The notes under the pieces are model-generated. The model saw only the letters and a list, made by a program, of their open reading frames with translations, had not been told where the DNA came from and made no database searches. Of a stretch of 64,000 bases of DNA, positions 20,331-32,001 are shown one piece after another. The translations under genes were made by a program, and so were the position numbers. The stretch lies in contig OY743177.1 in assembly GCA_963555705.1 (NCBI GenBank), positions 57,432,096 through 57,496,095 on the forward strand, given 5' to 3'. The DNA is from Ligustrum vulgare (Eukaryota > Streptophyta > Magnoliopsida > Lamiales > Oleaceae). Each line of letters starts with the position of its first letter. Position 1 is the stretch's first letter.

Positions 20331-22125
20331 TCAGATCTTCCTTTGTTTCTTCGATCCAGTGGGCTTTTTGGATGCTACCTTCCTCTTTTCTTTAGCAGCC
20401 TCTGTAGCCACATCTTTTTAAGATCTACCAAGCAACTGATCTAGCGTGTCTTCAAGTCTTTTGACACAAACCTTAAGATCACACACCTCTGCCTTTAACT
20501 CAACTATCTCTGCTTCGAGCTGGCCAATTCTGGTATCCTGGCCAGATGAATCCTGTTTCCTAGATATATCACTGTCACCCAACTTCTGTTTTCGGTTGGA
20601 AGTCTGGGCCTCCAGTGTTTTTCTGCACTTAACCCTGTTCAACAACTTAGGAGTGATCACCAGATCATCCCCTAATGTCTGAATACCCTGATCACGAAGG
20701 AATTGTGAAATAATTCAAGGGTAAACTAACAAATATGTATTACCTTATCGGGGACCACTCCCAGAAACTCGACCAACAATTGAACTCAAAATACGGGCAG
20801 CAATATCAATGTTCCTTTTGGTACCAAGGAGCAAGAGAGTCCTAGCATACTCTCGCTTAAAGCTCGACTCATGAATTAGTTTGTCAAAATTAGCTTTCAC
20901 AATTTTATGCAGAATCTGATACTTTTTAGACATCTCGAATCTAGGAACTTGTTTAAGTCCTTTAACAGGACAAATAAATTTTCCACCTATTAATTCTACT
21001 GCAATTTCATCATTAGAAGCCTCAATTGCATCGTCCTCATCTGCACATTCATCCTTCAGATCTAACCATTTTTTAAGATCCTTCATAGTAAATTTTATCA
21101 ATTGTCCTCTAACACAGACCGCAGTTGTAAACAAACATTTCTTGGAATTGAAGTCAACAGGAATATTAGCATAAAATTCTTTTACCAGAGTTTCATTAAA
21201 TCTCCTCCTTACACTTGACCAGTTTTTCTAACCTAAAGTAACTTACAATGTCCTCAATACCAAAATAATCAAACTCTTCCTCCTAAATCCTAAACTCATA
21301 GTGTAATCGTTTACCCACAATATGTTTATGAAAATCAGTGTATGCATCGGATGACCAGAATTTGAAATTGAGGGGAATAAACATACCTCTGGCCATCTGC
21401 ATAGGAGTGCAGATAAATGAAGAAGTATCAAATTTAGATCTCCCTGGATCCTCAGATACGTCTCCCTTAGACTTTTTATTCTTTGAAGTTACTGTAGCTT
21501 CTTCCAACTTTTTCTTTCCCTTCCTGTCAGGGATCACTGTTTCTTTTTCTGCCTCATCATCTGATTGCACAGCTTCATCCTCGTTCTCAAACTCCTTTGC
21601 TACATATGATTTTTCTTCACTTCCAGTCTCCTCTACTTCCTCATCCTCCTCCTCAGACTTCTCTAACTCACCAGACACATCCTGCTCATCTGATTTTTCT
21701 TTTTCATCTTCAGACTCAGATTCATCTGCATCTTCAACCACAATTTCCGTATCCTTTTTATTCTTCTGATTTTCCCTTGTTGGTCTTCCACTAATATCTC
21801 CTGCAAGTTGTAATTGGCTACGAATATCTAATGGTGAAATATAGCTTGAAGCAAGATTACCCGATGCAGGTATTAGCTGTACCCCCAAGGTATGTGGTAT
21901 GGAGGAGACGCCTTGACTCAATTTGGCCATGAGTAGAGCAGGGGTCGGCGTAGTACTGGAGAGAGAGAGCGAAGACGGGGCAGCACTGGTGCCCGTCGTT
22001 GGGATCGCTACGATGGCCCCTTCACCTGTGTTGCAACCTCCGATGGGTCTGGTAGAGAAGGTTCTACATTACCACTGCCTCCTCAAGTGAATCTTCTTCT
22101 TCCAGATTGTTTGCTCCTAGCCATA
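20331..22125 (-). pseudogene. Additional post-pol ORF of the SIRE element
   Basis: Minus-strand reading frame from ATG (22125-22123, MARSKQSGRRRF) to TGA (20333-20331), broken by a few stops and frameshifts; about 590 codons if continuous. Parts in order: Ser/Pro-rich N-terminus; a very acidic stretch of D/E/S (21760-21560); a globular middle with SSFICTPMQMARGMFIPLNF (near 21400), LVKEFYANIPVDF (near 21175) and a segment ending RNIDIAARILSSIVGR (near 20775); a coiled coil IGQLEAEIVELKAEVCDLK (near 20500); and a basic tail KEKRKVASKKPTGSKKQRKI. The middle resembles the family known as 'putative plant transposon protein' (Transposase_32-like), by memory of its EFYAN and INIGRII-type motifs. 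I see no signal peptide or clear membrane segment, so the label 'envelope-like' is not supported here. Confidence 0.65.
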
Positions 22126-23330
22126 CTCAAGGTGGGTGACGAATTTGTGAGAGTAGGGGAATAGAGAAGTTAGGGTTCTTGATGAGAGGAGATTTGAGAG
22201 ATTGGGGACGTGATGTATATAGATGTGTGAGGATTTTGGGTTTAAGTGGAACTCAAATATAAAAGGAATTTGAATTCAATACGGTAACTAGAAGATCTTT
22301 AGAGTCCTGATTCCTGCCAACTTATCTCGTTCCTTCAAAAATTAGCATAAGTATAGAAACAGAATAATTCAAGGATTAGGAAATAAATATATTACCAAAA
22401 TTGGGCCCCACAATTAACTGACTTGTTCTGTAAGATTTGCACTTATTAGCCAACAATATACTGCCTTAAATAAAGATTTTCAAAAAATTATCTAAAATTC
22501 GTGAATGAAAATCCTAAATGCATCTGGGTACCGAGAAATGTTTGACCACTGTCGGCATTTGTTGAGGTAGATACATCTGGTAGTGTACAGTCCACCACAT
22601 ATATGATTAAGTTGATTAAAGTGCGTGTGTGATCTGATCAATGCTTAATCATTCACATACTGTCAAAAAGTAATATGATTGCCCTGACTTATTGATTTGT
22701 CACCGTAGAGCATAATCAGACCGATCAATATCTATTTAAAGTGCATTTTCTCAAATTCGACTTGCCGACTTTTTCAATTTTTGGCAATGTCTTTTGGAGG
22801 TGGAAACGGCTTCACACAATCCCCAGAAGTTATCTTACAAGATGTTCTCATTTAGATTAGAAGAAGGGTATGAACTTGGCTTGAATGGTAGATTCACACA
22901 ATTCTCAGAAGTTATCTTACTAGGTTTTCCCCTTTTTATTTGATAATTTCACTTTTTCCTCATATATTTCCTTTTTGACTAAAGGGTATGAACTTGACTT
23001 AGATAGACAGTCTTCTTTTCCACTAGCCCTGCCTTTGGATAATAAGAATATGCTTGCAATGCTATAAGCAAGATTCAGATCATAGGTCGGCATATAGAAT
23101 ATGAAATCTCATCCAGTAACAAACCATATGACTTATTAACTGCCATTAGAAGTATCTGTCTCATTATCAGCCTCAAGCACTCATATATATTTGCAAGCAA
23201 AAATATGATCTACGCTTATTATAAGAATGGGATAAGTCAACCTAAATGCATGTAATAAAAGAAAAAAAATGCAATTTTTATTTTTTAAAATATGCATGTT
23301 CCTACCCAAGAGGAGGTGATACTCCAATTT
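22126..23330 (-). other. Non-coding spacer of the SIRE element between RNase H and the extra ORF
   Basis: About 1.2 kb without coding frames. It contains a partial internal duplication: GATTCACACAATTCTCAGAAGTT... near 22885 versus CTTCACACAATCCCCAGAAGTT... near 22810, both followed by ATCTTAC(A/T)A. It probably acts as leader or intergenic sequence for the downstream ORF. Confidence 0.5.
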
Positions 23331-24760
23331 GTTTTTTAAGATTTTCAAATTTGACAGTATCGAGAGCCTTAGGGAACAAATTTGCAAGCTATAGATTAGT
23401 CTGTATGTGCTCCAGATTGATAATCTTTTGTTCCACCAATTCTCTGATGAAGTGGTGTCTGATGTCAAAGTGTTTTGTTCTGGAATGCTGGACAAGGTTT
23501 TTTGAGATGTTAATGGCACTGGTATTGTCACAATATATAGTGGCTTGTTCTGTAGGAATTCCATAATTTTCCAACATCTGTTTCATCCAAATGAGTTGTG
23601 TATAGAAACTGCCGGCCGCAATATACTCCGCTTCAGTTGTGGAAATGGACACTGAATTTTGTTTTCTGCTTAACCATGTCACCAAGTTGTTTCCAATGTA
23701 AAAACAGCCTCCAGATGTACTCTCCCGATCGTCCACATTCCCAGTCCAGTCTGTATCTGAATAACCTGCAAGATGGCATTGGTGTCTCTAGTAAACCAGA
23801 TTCCATAACTCAACGTACTACTTACATATTTGATGATCCTTTTTACAGATGCAATATGAGACTCCTTGAGTTTGGCCTGATATCTTGCACACACTCCAAC
23901 ACTGAAGGATATGTCTGGCCTACTGGCAGTAAGATACAGAAGACTTCTAATCATACTTCTGTAGAGGGATGGATCTACATCCTTGCCGCGTCATCCTTTG
24001 AAAGTTTCAATATAGTTTCCATGGGAGTTCTCATAGCCTTTGCATCTTCAAGTCCAAATTTCTTCCCCAGATCTTTTGTATACTTCGCTTGAGATATGAA
24101 TGTACTTGATTTGTCCTGCTGTACCTATAAACCAAGGAAAAATGTTAGTTCACCCACCATACTCATTTCAAATTCTCTTTTCATTGTATTTATAAATTCA
24201 TCAATTTTGGACTTTGAAGTAGACCGAAATACAATGTCATCAACATATATTTGAGCTACCGTTAATCCATGACTCAAATGCTTAATGAAAAGAGTTTTAT
24301 CAGGTCCTCCCCTTTTGTATCCTTTACTTCATACCAAGCTCTGGGGCTTGTTTCAACCCATACAGAGCATTTTTGAGTCTAAAGATATAGTTCCGGTGAG
24401 ATGGATCTGTGAATCCATGGGGCTGCTCCACATAAGCTTCCTCATTGAGCACACCATTTAGGAACACACATTTGACATCCATCTGGAATAATCTAAAATT
24501 GATGTAGCAGGACACGGCTAGCAACAGTCTAATGGATTCCAGTCTGGCTACCAAAGCAAATGTTTCGTCAAAGTCTATCCCTTTAGTCTGGGTATAGCCT
24601 TGAGCAACAAGTCTGGCTTTATTTCTAACAACATTTCCTTGTTCATCTGATTTCTTTTAAAAATCCATTTGGTTCCAATTACATTACCTTCTTTAGGACG
24701 TGGTACTAGTTCTCAGACGTTGTTTCTTTCAAATTGGTCGAGTTCCTCCTGCATAGCCTA
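23330..24760 (-). pseudogene. SIRE reverse transcriptase and RNase H
   Basis: Minus-strand RT from about 24760 down to 23955, then RNase H to about 23330. RT evidence: FQMDVKCVFLNGVLNEEAYV near 24485, YGLKQAPE near 24340, and an intact catalytic QIYVDDIVF near 24250. The RT-RNase H linker includes LLYLTASRPDISFSVGVCAR (23940). RNase H includes STSGGCFYIGNNLVTWLSRK, STTEAEYIAA, IYCDNTSAINISKN and HFDIRHHFIRELVE (23720-23410). Frameshifts at about 24320, 23960 and 23750 and stops (for example at 24115) break it. The enzyme would copy element RNA into cDNA in virus-like particles; this copy cannot. Confidence 0.88.
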
Positions 24761-25117
24761 TACCCAGTTTTCATCAGTTAAAGCTTCCTTGACATTTTTT
24801 GGTTCAATCTGTAACATATGACAGATGTTTCCCATATCAGCAGCAAATTTTCTTCTGGTTACATTCCTTTTAGACAGATAAGTGAGAATGTTGTCAAGTG
24901 GATGAGCCTTTTGAATCCTAGCATATGGTTTTTTTGACACTTCTGGTTTTGCAGTATCAGGTATATCTGGATAGTCAGATACGTCTGGATATGCAGATGT
25001 TACTGGGTGCCCAGATTCATCCTGGTCAAATTCTTCAGCATCATTAAGACTTTCTGTTTGTTGCTGTTCCTCTACTGATTTTTCAGTTTTGGTTTGCTCT
25101 TTTGGTGGAAACTCCAA
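24758..25117 (-). pseudogene. SIRE integrase-RT linker
   Basis: 119-codon open frame, acidic and Pro-rich at first, with the repeated word YPD (AYPDVSDYPDIPD), then HPLDNILTYLSKRNVTRRKF and EALTDENWV, which begins the RT domain. The arrangement matches the variable linker of Copia pol between integrase C-terminus and RT. Confidence 0.75.
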
Positions 25118-25135
25118 TTGATCAGCATCTGTTTC

Positions 25136-26060
25136 CTACAAATCCGAATTTGAACTATTGGTGTCATCCACTTTCACAATAATTGACTCAAGAACGGTTT
25201 GGGTTCTAAGATTGTAAACTTTATAGGCCCGACTATTTTCAGCATAACCCAAAAATATTCCTTCATATGATTTTGAGTCAAATTTTCCTATATATTCCCT
25301 ATCTTTTAAAATGTAACATTTACTTCCAAAAGCATGAAAGTAATTAACCTTAGGTTTTATACCCTTCCAAATTTCATAGGGAGTTTGATTTGTTCCTATT
25401 CTAAGTATGACTCTATTGATAATGTAATAAGCAGTATTTATGGCTTCGACCCAAAATTTTGTAGGCAATTTGTTGTTGTTTAGCATGACACGAGCTATCT
25501 CTTATAGAGTTCTGTTTTTCCTTTCCACCACTCCATTCTGTTGAGGAGTCTTCGGGGATGAGTACTCATACTTGATTCCATATTGGATACAAAAATCAGC
25601 AAATTCAGAGTTTTCAAACTCTCTTCCATGATCACTTTTAATCCTTTTGACTCTTATCTGTTTGTCAGCCTTTTCATTGCTCAATTTCTGAAACAGATTA
25701 GCAAAATTGTCAAAGGCATCAGATTTATCATGAATAAACATGACCCAGGTGTATATGGAGAAATCATCAACACACACATAAATATATATCTTGCTATCAA
25801 TACTTTCCTTTTGAATAGGACTCATCAGATCTATGTGAATTAGTTCAAGTATATGAGAGGTATTAATAGATGTACCTGATTTGTGTTGACTTTTGATTTG
25901 CTTACCTTTTTTTACAGTCATTATAGATTTCATCTGGAATGTTTTTTATGCTAGATAAGCTTCTCACAGCCTGTAGTCTGGTCAGCTTCATGAGATCTTG
26001 GTAATTTAGATCCCCTAATCTGTTATGCCACAGTTTCTCATTTTTGGTCATAACAGAATT
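25136..26060 (-). pseudogene. SIRE integrase
   Basis: The integrase of the element, which inserts the cDNA. The GAG-pre-integrase zinc segment (KLWHNRLGDLNYQDL, near 26010) precedes the core. The DDE core is readable at 25933-25502: LIHIDLMSPIQ (first Asp), KSDHGREFEN (second Asp), TPQQNGVVERKNRTL (Glu). The C-terminal part 25486-25136 includes INTAYYIINRV, QTPYEIWKG and FLGYAENSRAYKVYN. All three catalytic residues are present, but stops or frame changes at about 25925 and 25495 split the frame. Confidence 0.88.
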
Positions 26061-26079
26061 GCAAGTTATGTGACTTTCA

Positions 26080-26534
26080 AGTGTATAGCATTTGTCTTTG
26101 GATCTAACTCCCTTAAACAAAACACTTTTTAACTGATTAGAATTCTTTTCACAACTTAAAACCTTGCAATAATCTTTAGAAAACATGACATGTAGGTTAT
26201 CGTCACACAATTGTCCTACACTGATCAAATTCTCCTTAAGTCCTATACCATATAAGACATTGGTTAATGTAAGCAGTCCCTTGATGTTGATGATACCAAA
26301 TTCATCTATCTTACCCTTTTGTCCATCACCAAAGGTAACAACACCTGTCTCACCTTTTTCAAAATGTGACAGCAAAGAGATATCACCGGTCATGTGTCTA
26401 GAACATCCACTATCAAAGTACCATGTGTTAGGAATCAGAGCACTTAACGATAATTGAACTACATAAGCATTGGTTCTAATTTTCTTTTCTTGTCTAGAAA
26501 CAAGTCTTCTTTTGTGTGAATTAATTAATTTCAA
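26080..26534 (-). pseudogene. SIRE aspartic protease
   Basis: Copia retropepsin region with WYFDSGCSRHMTGD at about 26433-26392 (active-site DSG). It is followed by VVTFGDGQKGKIDEFG and LTLTNVLYGIGLKENLISVGQL. The frame from 26534 to 25902 is continuous through protease and the zinc segment of integrase, making this the best preserved part of the element. It would cleave the gag-pol polyprotein. Confidence 0.88.
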
Positions 26535-28235
26535 GTATTCATGACACCTAAATACATTACGACCAGATTTAGCACAAAAATTACAGAATACCTGGAAAAC
26601 AATGTATCTTGCCGACTCTGTCGAGGTTGAAATTTCTTGCCGCTCTGATGGACAGACTCATCTGGATTATACAGATTCGGCTGAAATTGCCTTCTTGTAT
26701 AGTTTTTGGCTTGATGTGAGTTTTTAGTTCCAGCAGCATTGAGTTGATGATGGTAGGAGGTAGATGCATCTATATAGTTTCTACTTTGCTCCTTGTATCA
26801 ATATCCAGATTCTCTTAAAAAGTTCATTTTATTGTTATGATTTTTACCTTTACCTTCATATCCAAGACCAGTTTTCAAGCTCATAGGTCTACCACTATTC
26901 AGAATTTAATCAAGTTGGACGGATCCAAGTACAAGTTTCTTGATCTTGTCTTGTGCTTTAGCAAGTTCTGAGTTCAACCTACTTACCTCATTCTGTTCGT
27001 CATCTGGGAATGCAGATACATCTGGATGTTTTTCCATGTTGTGCTTAGCCAAGGCTTGCAACAGTTGTATCTTTTCTTCTGCATTTTGAAGTTTCTTTTT
27101 CAAAATTTCAGTGTTTGATCCAGATTCACCTGGACTAGTGCCTGCATAAGATAAGTTACCAGATTCAGTCCCAGATAACTATAAAACAGTGAGGGTAGTT
27201 ACCCATTTTTCAGAATTGATGCTATCTAATTCTGATTCAGATTCATCTATGTCTCCGTCGCTCCATGTAAAATTCATGGCCTTCCTTCATTTGGTCTTTT
27301 TTTGTGTATTGGGTCAATCTACCGCGATGTGTCCATATCTTTCACATTCTCCGCATTGAATACTATTCTTAGGCTTTCCTTCAGACGGGTTAGCATTATT
27401 CTTGGGATAGAAATTGTTTTTCCTCCATTATTTTTGTTGTTTTTTATTCTGTCATTGAAGATTTGTGGATATTTCTTTTTGTTTCCCCTTGAGGAATTTT
27501 TTAAATTGTCTGGTGAGAAGTGCGAAGCTTTCGTCTTCATCTGTCTCCCCAGATTCGTCTGGTTCTTCACTGCTTGCTTTGAAAACAATCCCTGGTTTCT
27601 TGTCTTTCTTTTTTTGGGCCAGATTTAACTCATATGTCATTAATAACCTTACAAGTTCCTCAACTCGCATGATTGAAAGATCCTTGCTTTCTTCAATATC
27701 TGCCACTTTTGCATGGAACTTGTCTGGTAAAGATCTAAGGATTTTTTGTACAATTTGCTCATTTGAGCCCAGAGCTTCACCCGAGTTTGTGAGATCACTA
27801 AATTTGGCGTAGAAGCTTTTGAAGTCTTCTTGCTCATCCATAGATAGTTGTTCAAACTCAAAAGTGATCATCTGCAGTTTGGAGGTTTTGACAGAATTGG
27901 TTCCTTCGTTTGCAAACCCTGAAAGCATCCCATGCTTCCTTGGCGGTTCTTAAGGAAGAGATCAGCCTGAATTGACCTGAATCAACCAAAGAAACAATAG
28001 CATTAAGTGCTTTAGAATTTCAATTTGTATTTGCTAATTCATCTGCTGTATAAGAACTTCTAGGTACAGCTGTAACAACACCTCCAGCAGTGACAGTAGG
28101 TGCAGTATAACCCTCAAGAACATATGTCCAACAACGTTCATCAATAGACTGAATAAAAATTTCCATATGAATTTTTCAATATGCATAGTTATTACCCGTT
28201 AACAAAGGTGGCCTAAAAGATGAGGAATTTTCCAT
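26535..28235 (-). pseudogene. SIRE gag with two zinc-knuckles
   Basis: Begins at ATG 28235-28233 (MENSSSFRPPLLTGNNYAY) and meets TGA at codon 20 (28178-28176). The UBN2 capsid-like domain is readable at 27928-27452 (SMDEQEDFKSFYAKFSDL, IVQKILRSLPDKFHAKV, MRVEELVRLLMTYEL). A first CCHC knuckle, CGECERYGHIAVD, sits near 27350, and its last Cys codon is now TGA. A coiled-coil-like segment follows (27103-26906, KKKLQNAEEKIQLLQALAKH). A second knuckle near 26575 reads CNFCAKSGRNVFRC, with His replaced by Arg. The related element at 59183-62186 keeps that His. Confidence 0.88.
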
Positions 28236-28270
28236 TTTAGACAACCGGATCTCACTTTCTAGAAGTGAAC

Positions 28271-28284
28271 CCGCTCGGATACCA
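28271..28284 (-). other. Primer binding site of the SIRE element
   Basis: Minus-strand TGGTATCCGAGCGG, two or three bases after the 5' LTR end. It is an initiator-Met-tRNA site with one change from TGGTATCAGAGC. Confidence 0.8.
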
Positions 28285-28286
28285 AT

Positions 28287-29467
28287 TGAAAATTTAAAGT
28301 TGTCTAAATTTTATGTTTAAATGAACAAACTATCAAAGATAGTCTGGACAGTAACAAATTAACAGTGAATCGTTAAGATTTGTTTTAGTGCAAGACCAGG
28401 TGAATCTTGCTAATGCAGATTTGTTTGGATAGTAAAACATAAACAGACATTATAAACTACGCAAAACCGTAAAGAGACAATAACACAATATTTGAGCTTA
28501 ATGTAGGAAAAACCCTAACAGGGAAAACTCACGTGCTCGCACTTTGCGAACAAAAACTAATCGCTATTTTAAGAAAAGTGTTTACACAGATCAATCTAAG
28601 TTACAGGATAAATCTACGCATAGACTTATCAAACACCCAAGAAATAAATCACTCCCTGATCCTTTTATGTCGTGTTGTATGAGCTGGCGTCCCACCACTC
28701 TTTAGTAGCTTTCTTTGAACTGCAATGATCTTCAAAACACTCGAACTCCCGTTCGATCTCGATCCAAACCTCCCGTTTGATCTTTAGGCTGAACGTCTTT
28801 TTCTCTCTCTAAGTGATTGATAATCTCCTCCCGGAGAACCAACGAACCAATAATGTAGAAGACGTGTATATTTTTGCACTATACGAAATTTTTGATTTCT
28901 ACGCGTCAAGGGAAACCATCCAAGTTTCCCTTATTTAAATTCAATCGGATTGCTTGTCCATCAAGAATCATAGTTGCACCAAATCTTGATTTCCTGCAAT
29001 TAATTCAAGAATAAGGTAAGGTAAGATAATTCAGGAATCTTATCATAAGTGACAATAAGGTAAGATAATCATAAATCCAATAATCTTACCATAAGTGATG
29101 ATAAAATAAAATAATCAATATTGTTTGCAAATCTTACCATAAGTGATAAATTTGGATACCAAGAATGAAATCATCAAGATACTCGGCCAATCACAAAATT
29201 ATCACAATATCAATATTTCTTGATTCTAATCATAAGAGATAAGCAACAAATCTTGATCAATATTTCCTGATTCTAAACAGCAAACATTATCTCCAATATT
29301 AAATAATTATCACAATCATATAGGAGATAAAAACAATATTACATTCAAGAAATATTTAAGTAATTTAATTAAACTTAATAAATTACTAAATATTAGTAAT
29401 TAAATTAAATTTACTTAAATTACAAATTTGTAGAAAAATAGAAAATATCAACTTTACTAAGTTAACA
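28287..29467 (-). repeat. 5' LTR of the SIRE element
   Basis: 1181 bp, TGTTAACTTAGT (29467 on minus) to AAATTTTCA (28287). It is flanked outside by the target duplicate CAAAC (29468-29472). Confidence 0.9.
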
Positions 29468-29472
29468 CAAAC

Positions 29473-29897
29473 TTTATTAAACCACAACTGATAGCACTTT
29501 TTAAACTTTTGATTTAATTTGAACTTTTTATTATATATGATGTCCGGAAAAATGCCCCACAAATTCTGGCCCCAGTACCCAATTATTTTGCAATTTTTAG
29601 CCTTGGTAAAGAAAATAGTAGTGTATAGTAAAAATGCCATCATTAGTTCCATAGATTTTTTTTTGGTCAAAGAAGTCAACTATGGAACGGGATTCAGTTG
29701 GAATACATTGACAATTCATTCGATCAAGCCACAAAAAAAAAAAAAAGATTCGTAAAGTCGATTTTAAAATTATTAAAATAAGACTTGGTATATTTGACAT
29801 GACGTTATTATCATGAAAACTTATGGACATAAAAAGAGTATTTGTGTCAACTGATTTTATTTTGTACACACTTTTAGTCAAATTCAAAAAACTTTAG
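29473..29897. other. AT-rich spacer, no gene seen
   Basis: Short overlapping ORFs on both strands have no recognised content. There is an A14 run at about 29733. Confidence 0.5.
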
Positions 29898-30093
29898 GCT
29901 CCATTTGACAAAAAAATATTTATAAATGGTGATGTGTCAATATTTAATTAGTTTATTTTGTAGAAAAGTTAAATATAATAAATGAGAATTTTTTATCAAT
30001 TAAAATTATTGACTTTCTTGAAAAATGTCAAATGAAATAATGTCACATCTGATTATAAATAAAATTTATAAATAAATATTTACCAAATGGGGG
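29898..30093. mobile_element. 196-bp MITE with imperfect ~29-bp inverted ends
   Basis: Left end GCTCCATTTGACAAAAAAAT, right end ATATTTACCAAATGGGGG (imperfect inverted copies, sharing ATTTATAAAT further in). It is flanked by TAG on both sides (29895-29897 and 30094-30096). Resembles 10925-11095. Confidence 0.55.
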
Positions 30094-30375
30094 TAGTAGC
30101 AAAAGGAAATTATCCTATCATGTCTTTTCTTTGAAACAAAAGTTAGAATACTCTTTAAAGTCTTCTTCGACCGTTATTTTAGACTTGTCGTAATTTACTT
30201 TATTGGATTCTGTGAAAGAAATTGTGAACATAAATTCTGAAAATTTGTAACAGTAAGTCAGTAAGGAATAATCACATGGGATTCAAATATTGTGGCTGAA
30301 TTCTAGAAGCTAAAGTTACGATCAAGCATTCAATTCAGGGACCACACCTTATCGAGGTTTTTTCGGTGAACTTGT

Positions 30376-30430
<55 letters not shown>

Positions 30431-31465
30431 TCAGAGTAATTATATTGAAACCACAATATTTGTTAATTACTCCATATTTTATTTTTAATAACTATTTCTA
30501 ATTTTTTCTTATTTTTAAACTTATGCTCTCAAATTTTTTATATAAATCTTTTATCATCAACCATCTATTAATTTTCATATCTTATCTATAAAGATGATTT
30601 TTGTCCAAAATATTTTTTTATTAGAATGAAAAAATCTTATTTATCTCTCGTATTTTTAAATAATTAAAGTAAATAACTAATATAAAAATCAAAAATAAAT
30701 ATTTTTCTCTCTTTTCAATTCACATTAACAGAATATTTGGATATAAATTGTGATTAAAACAAAATATATTAATTAATTAAAAGTTAAGAATAATAATGCT
30801 TTGAAAAAAAATTAAGTACATAAAAACAAAAGTGAGCAAGTATTAAAAATTTTTATGTAATTAAAATGTGGTGTAGATATTAAAAATTGTGGCGTGAATA
30901 TAACTATCCTATATATATACAATTTTGATCAAGTGTCAGGGAAGGACATACACTATGGTACCCTTCAAGCACATTTTTTTAACTACATTATTCACCACAT
31001 TTTTCCTTAAAAACCACAAAAACTTGTTTATAAATAAAAGTTCATAGGCCGGACAAAGTATGTCTGTCTTGCATGTGTGATTATTTTAGTAGAATGAACT
31101 CCAATCGTTTTTTTCTTCGCACACAACACAACACTTTATGAATCCATAAATACACAATTTTTTTTTTTACACTTTTTAATCACACAATTTATCGCAAAAT
31201 ATAAATAAATAAATAAATTTATAATTGTCACAGTGTTTATTGAACAGATATATAATTTTATTTTTCGTCATTTCGTTGAAGATTGGAGTGTTGCTGATGC
31301 ATCAGAGTTGCCATTGGAGACTATCTGCTCACTTATCGTAGAACTTTCCAATATTAGAAGTAAGAGTCAAGAGCCATTTGAATTTGGTAAATGTCATTCA
31401 CAAGTTTGAATAATTTCGCTAAAAAAGGAAAACTTCCATTGAGACCGTTCTATAAGATATTACGT
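30094..31465. other. AT-rich, no gene; (AT)n microsatellite
   Basis: Contains a perfect 47-bp (TA)n tract at 30380-30426. No coding content otherwise. Confidence 0.6.
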
Positions 31466-31633
31466 GCTTGTTTGTCTCTGGTTAAAAAACTGATTTTTTT
31501 TTAATCAAAATCAAAATTAATAGTTAATCACAACCATATATTTTATGATCCCACAACTTTTTAACCATACATCTCAATATCAACTTTTATCCAAATCCGT
31601 TAAAAATTTGATTTTAATCTCTATCAAATAGGG
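31466..31633. repeat. MITE-like inverted-end repeat
   Basis: Left end GTGCTTGTTTGTCTCTGGTTA and the reverse complement of the right end (GTGCCCCTATTTGATAGAGA) align imperfectly over about 35 bp. Internal sequence resembles 14700-14860. The target duplication is not defined. Confidence 0.4.
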
Positions 31634-31995
31634 GCACATATCAAACATTGCATTTAAATATCAACTATACACGAATTTTTTCCCTGGTCAAATTAATACA
31701 TAAATTTATATATATTTGAGTGACTCAATTAATTATATGAAATCTTGAACTAATATCTTGTGGATAATCATATTGCCAATAGAAAAAAGAAGGGTTTTAA
31801 GGATGTTTTATAAACATCAATTTTGTCTTTTAAGTTTGAATCCTAAATGGCATCCAAATGTAGGTTTGTACAAAATTTAATAGATTGCATTACTGTCTTG
31901 GGTTAAAAGAATTTACTTGACATAAAATATAATGATACTCGTAGGATAATTTTAACCAAAGAAAACATGCATTTGGAACTATCTAAACAAGAGCT
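31634..31995. other. Spacer, no gene seen
   Basis: AT-rich sequence up to the truncated 5' end of the LINE. Confidence 0.5.
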
Positions 31996-32001
31996 TTCGA
32001 G

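Larger units (their letters stand above)
19000..29467 (-). mobile_element. SIRE-type Ty1/copia retrotransposon (complete structure, decayed)
   Basis: A 10.47-kb minus-strand element with LTRs at 28287-29467 (5') and 19000-19908 (3'). The 5-bp duplication CAAAC is perfect (18995-18999 and 29468-29472). Reading the minus strand, the order is: primer site (28284-28271), gag with two zinc-knuckles, protease, integrase, RT, RNase H, then a long 3' part with an additional ORF (22125-20331). Domain order is Copia. The large size, long gag and post-pol ORF fit the SIRE/Maximus lineage. LTRs differ by indels (1181 versus 909 bp) and many substitutions, so this is a much older insertion than E1. Stops and frameshifts occur in every domain. 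Confidence 0.9.

Noticed and set aside
21338..21794. Plus-strand Ser-rich ORFs (143 and 65 codons)
   Set aside because: Antisense of the acidic D/E/S block of the SIRE extra ORF.
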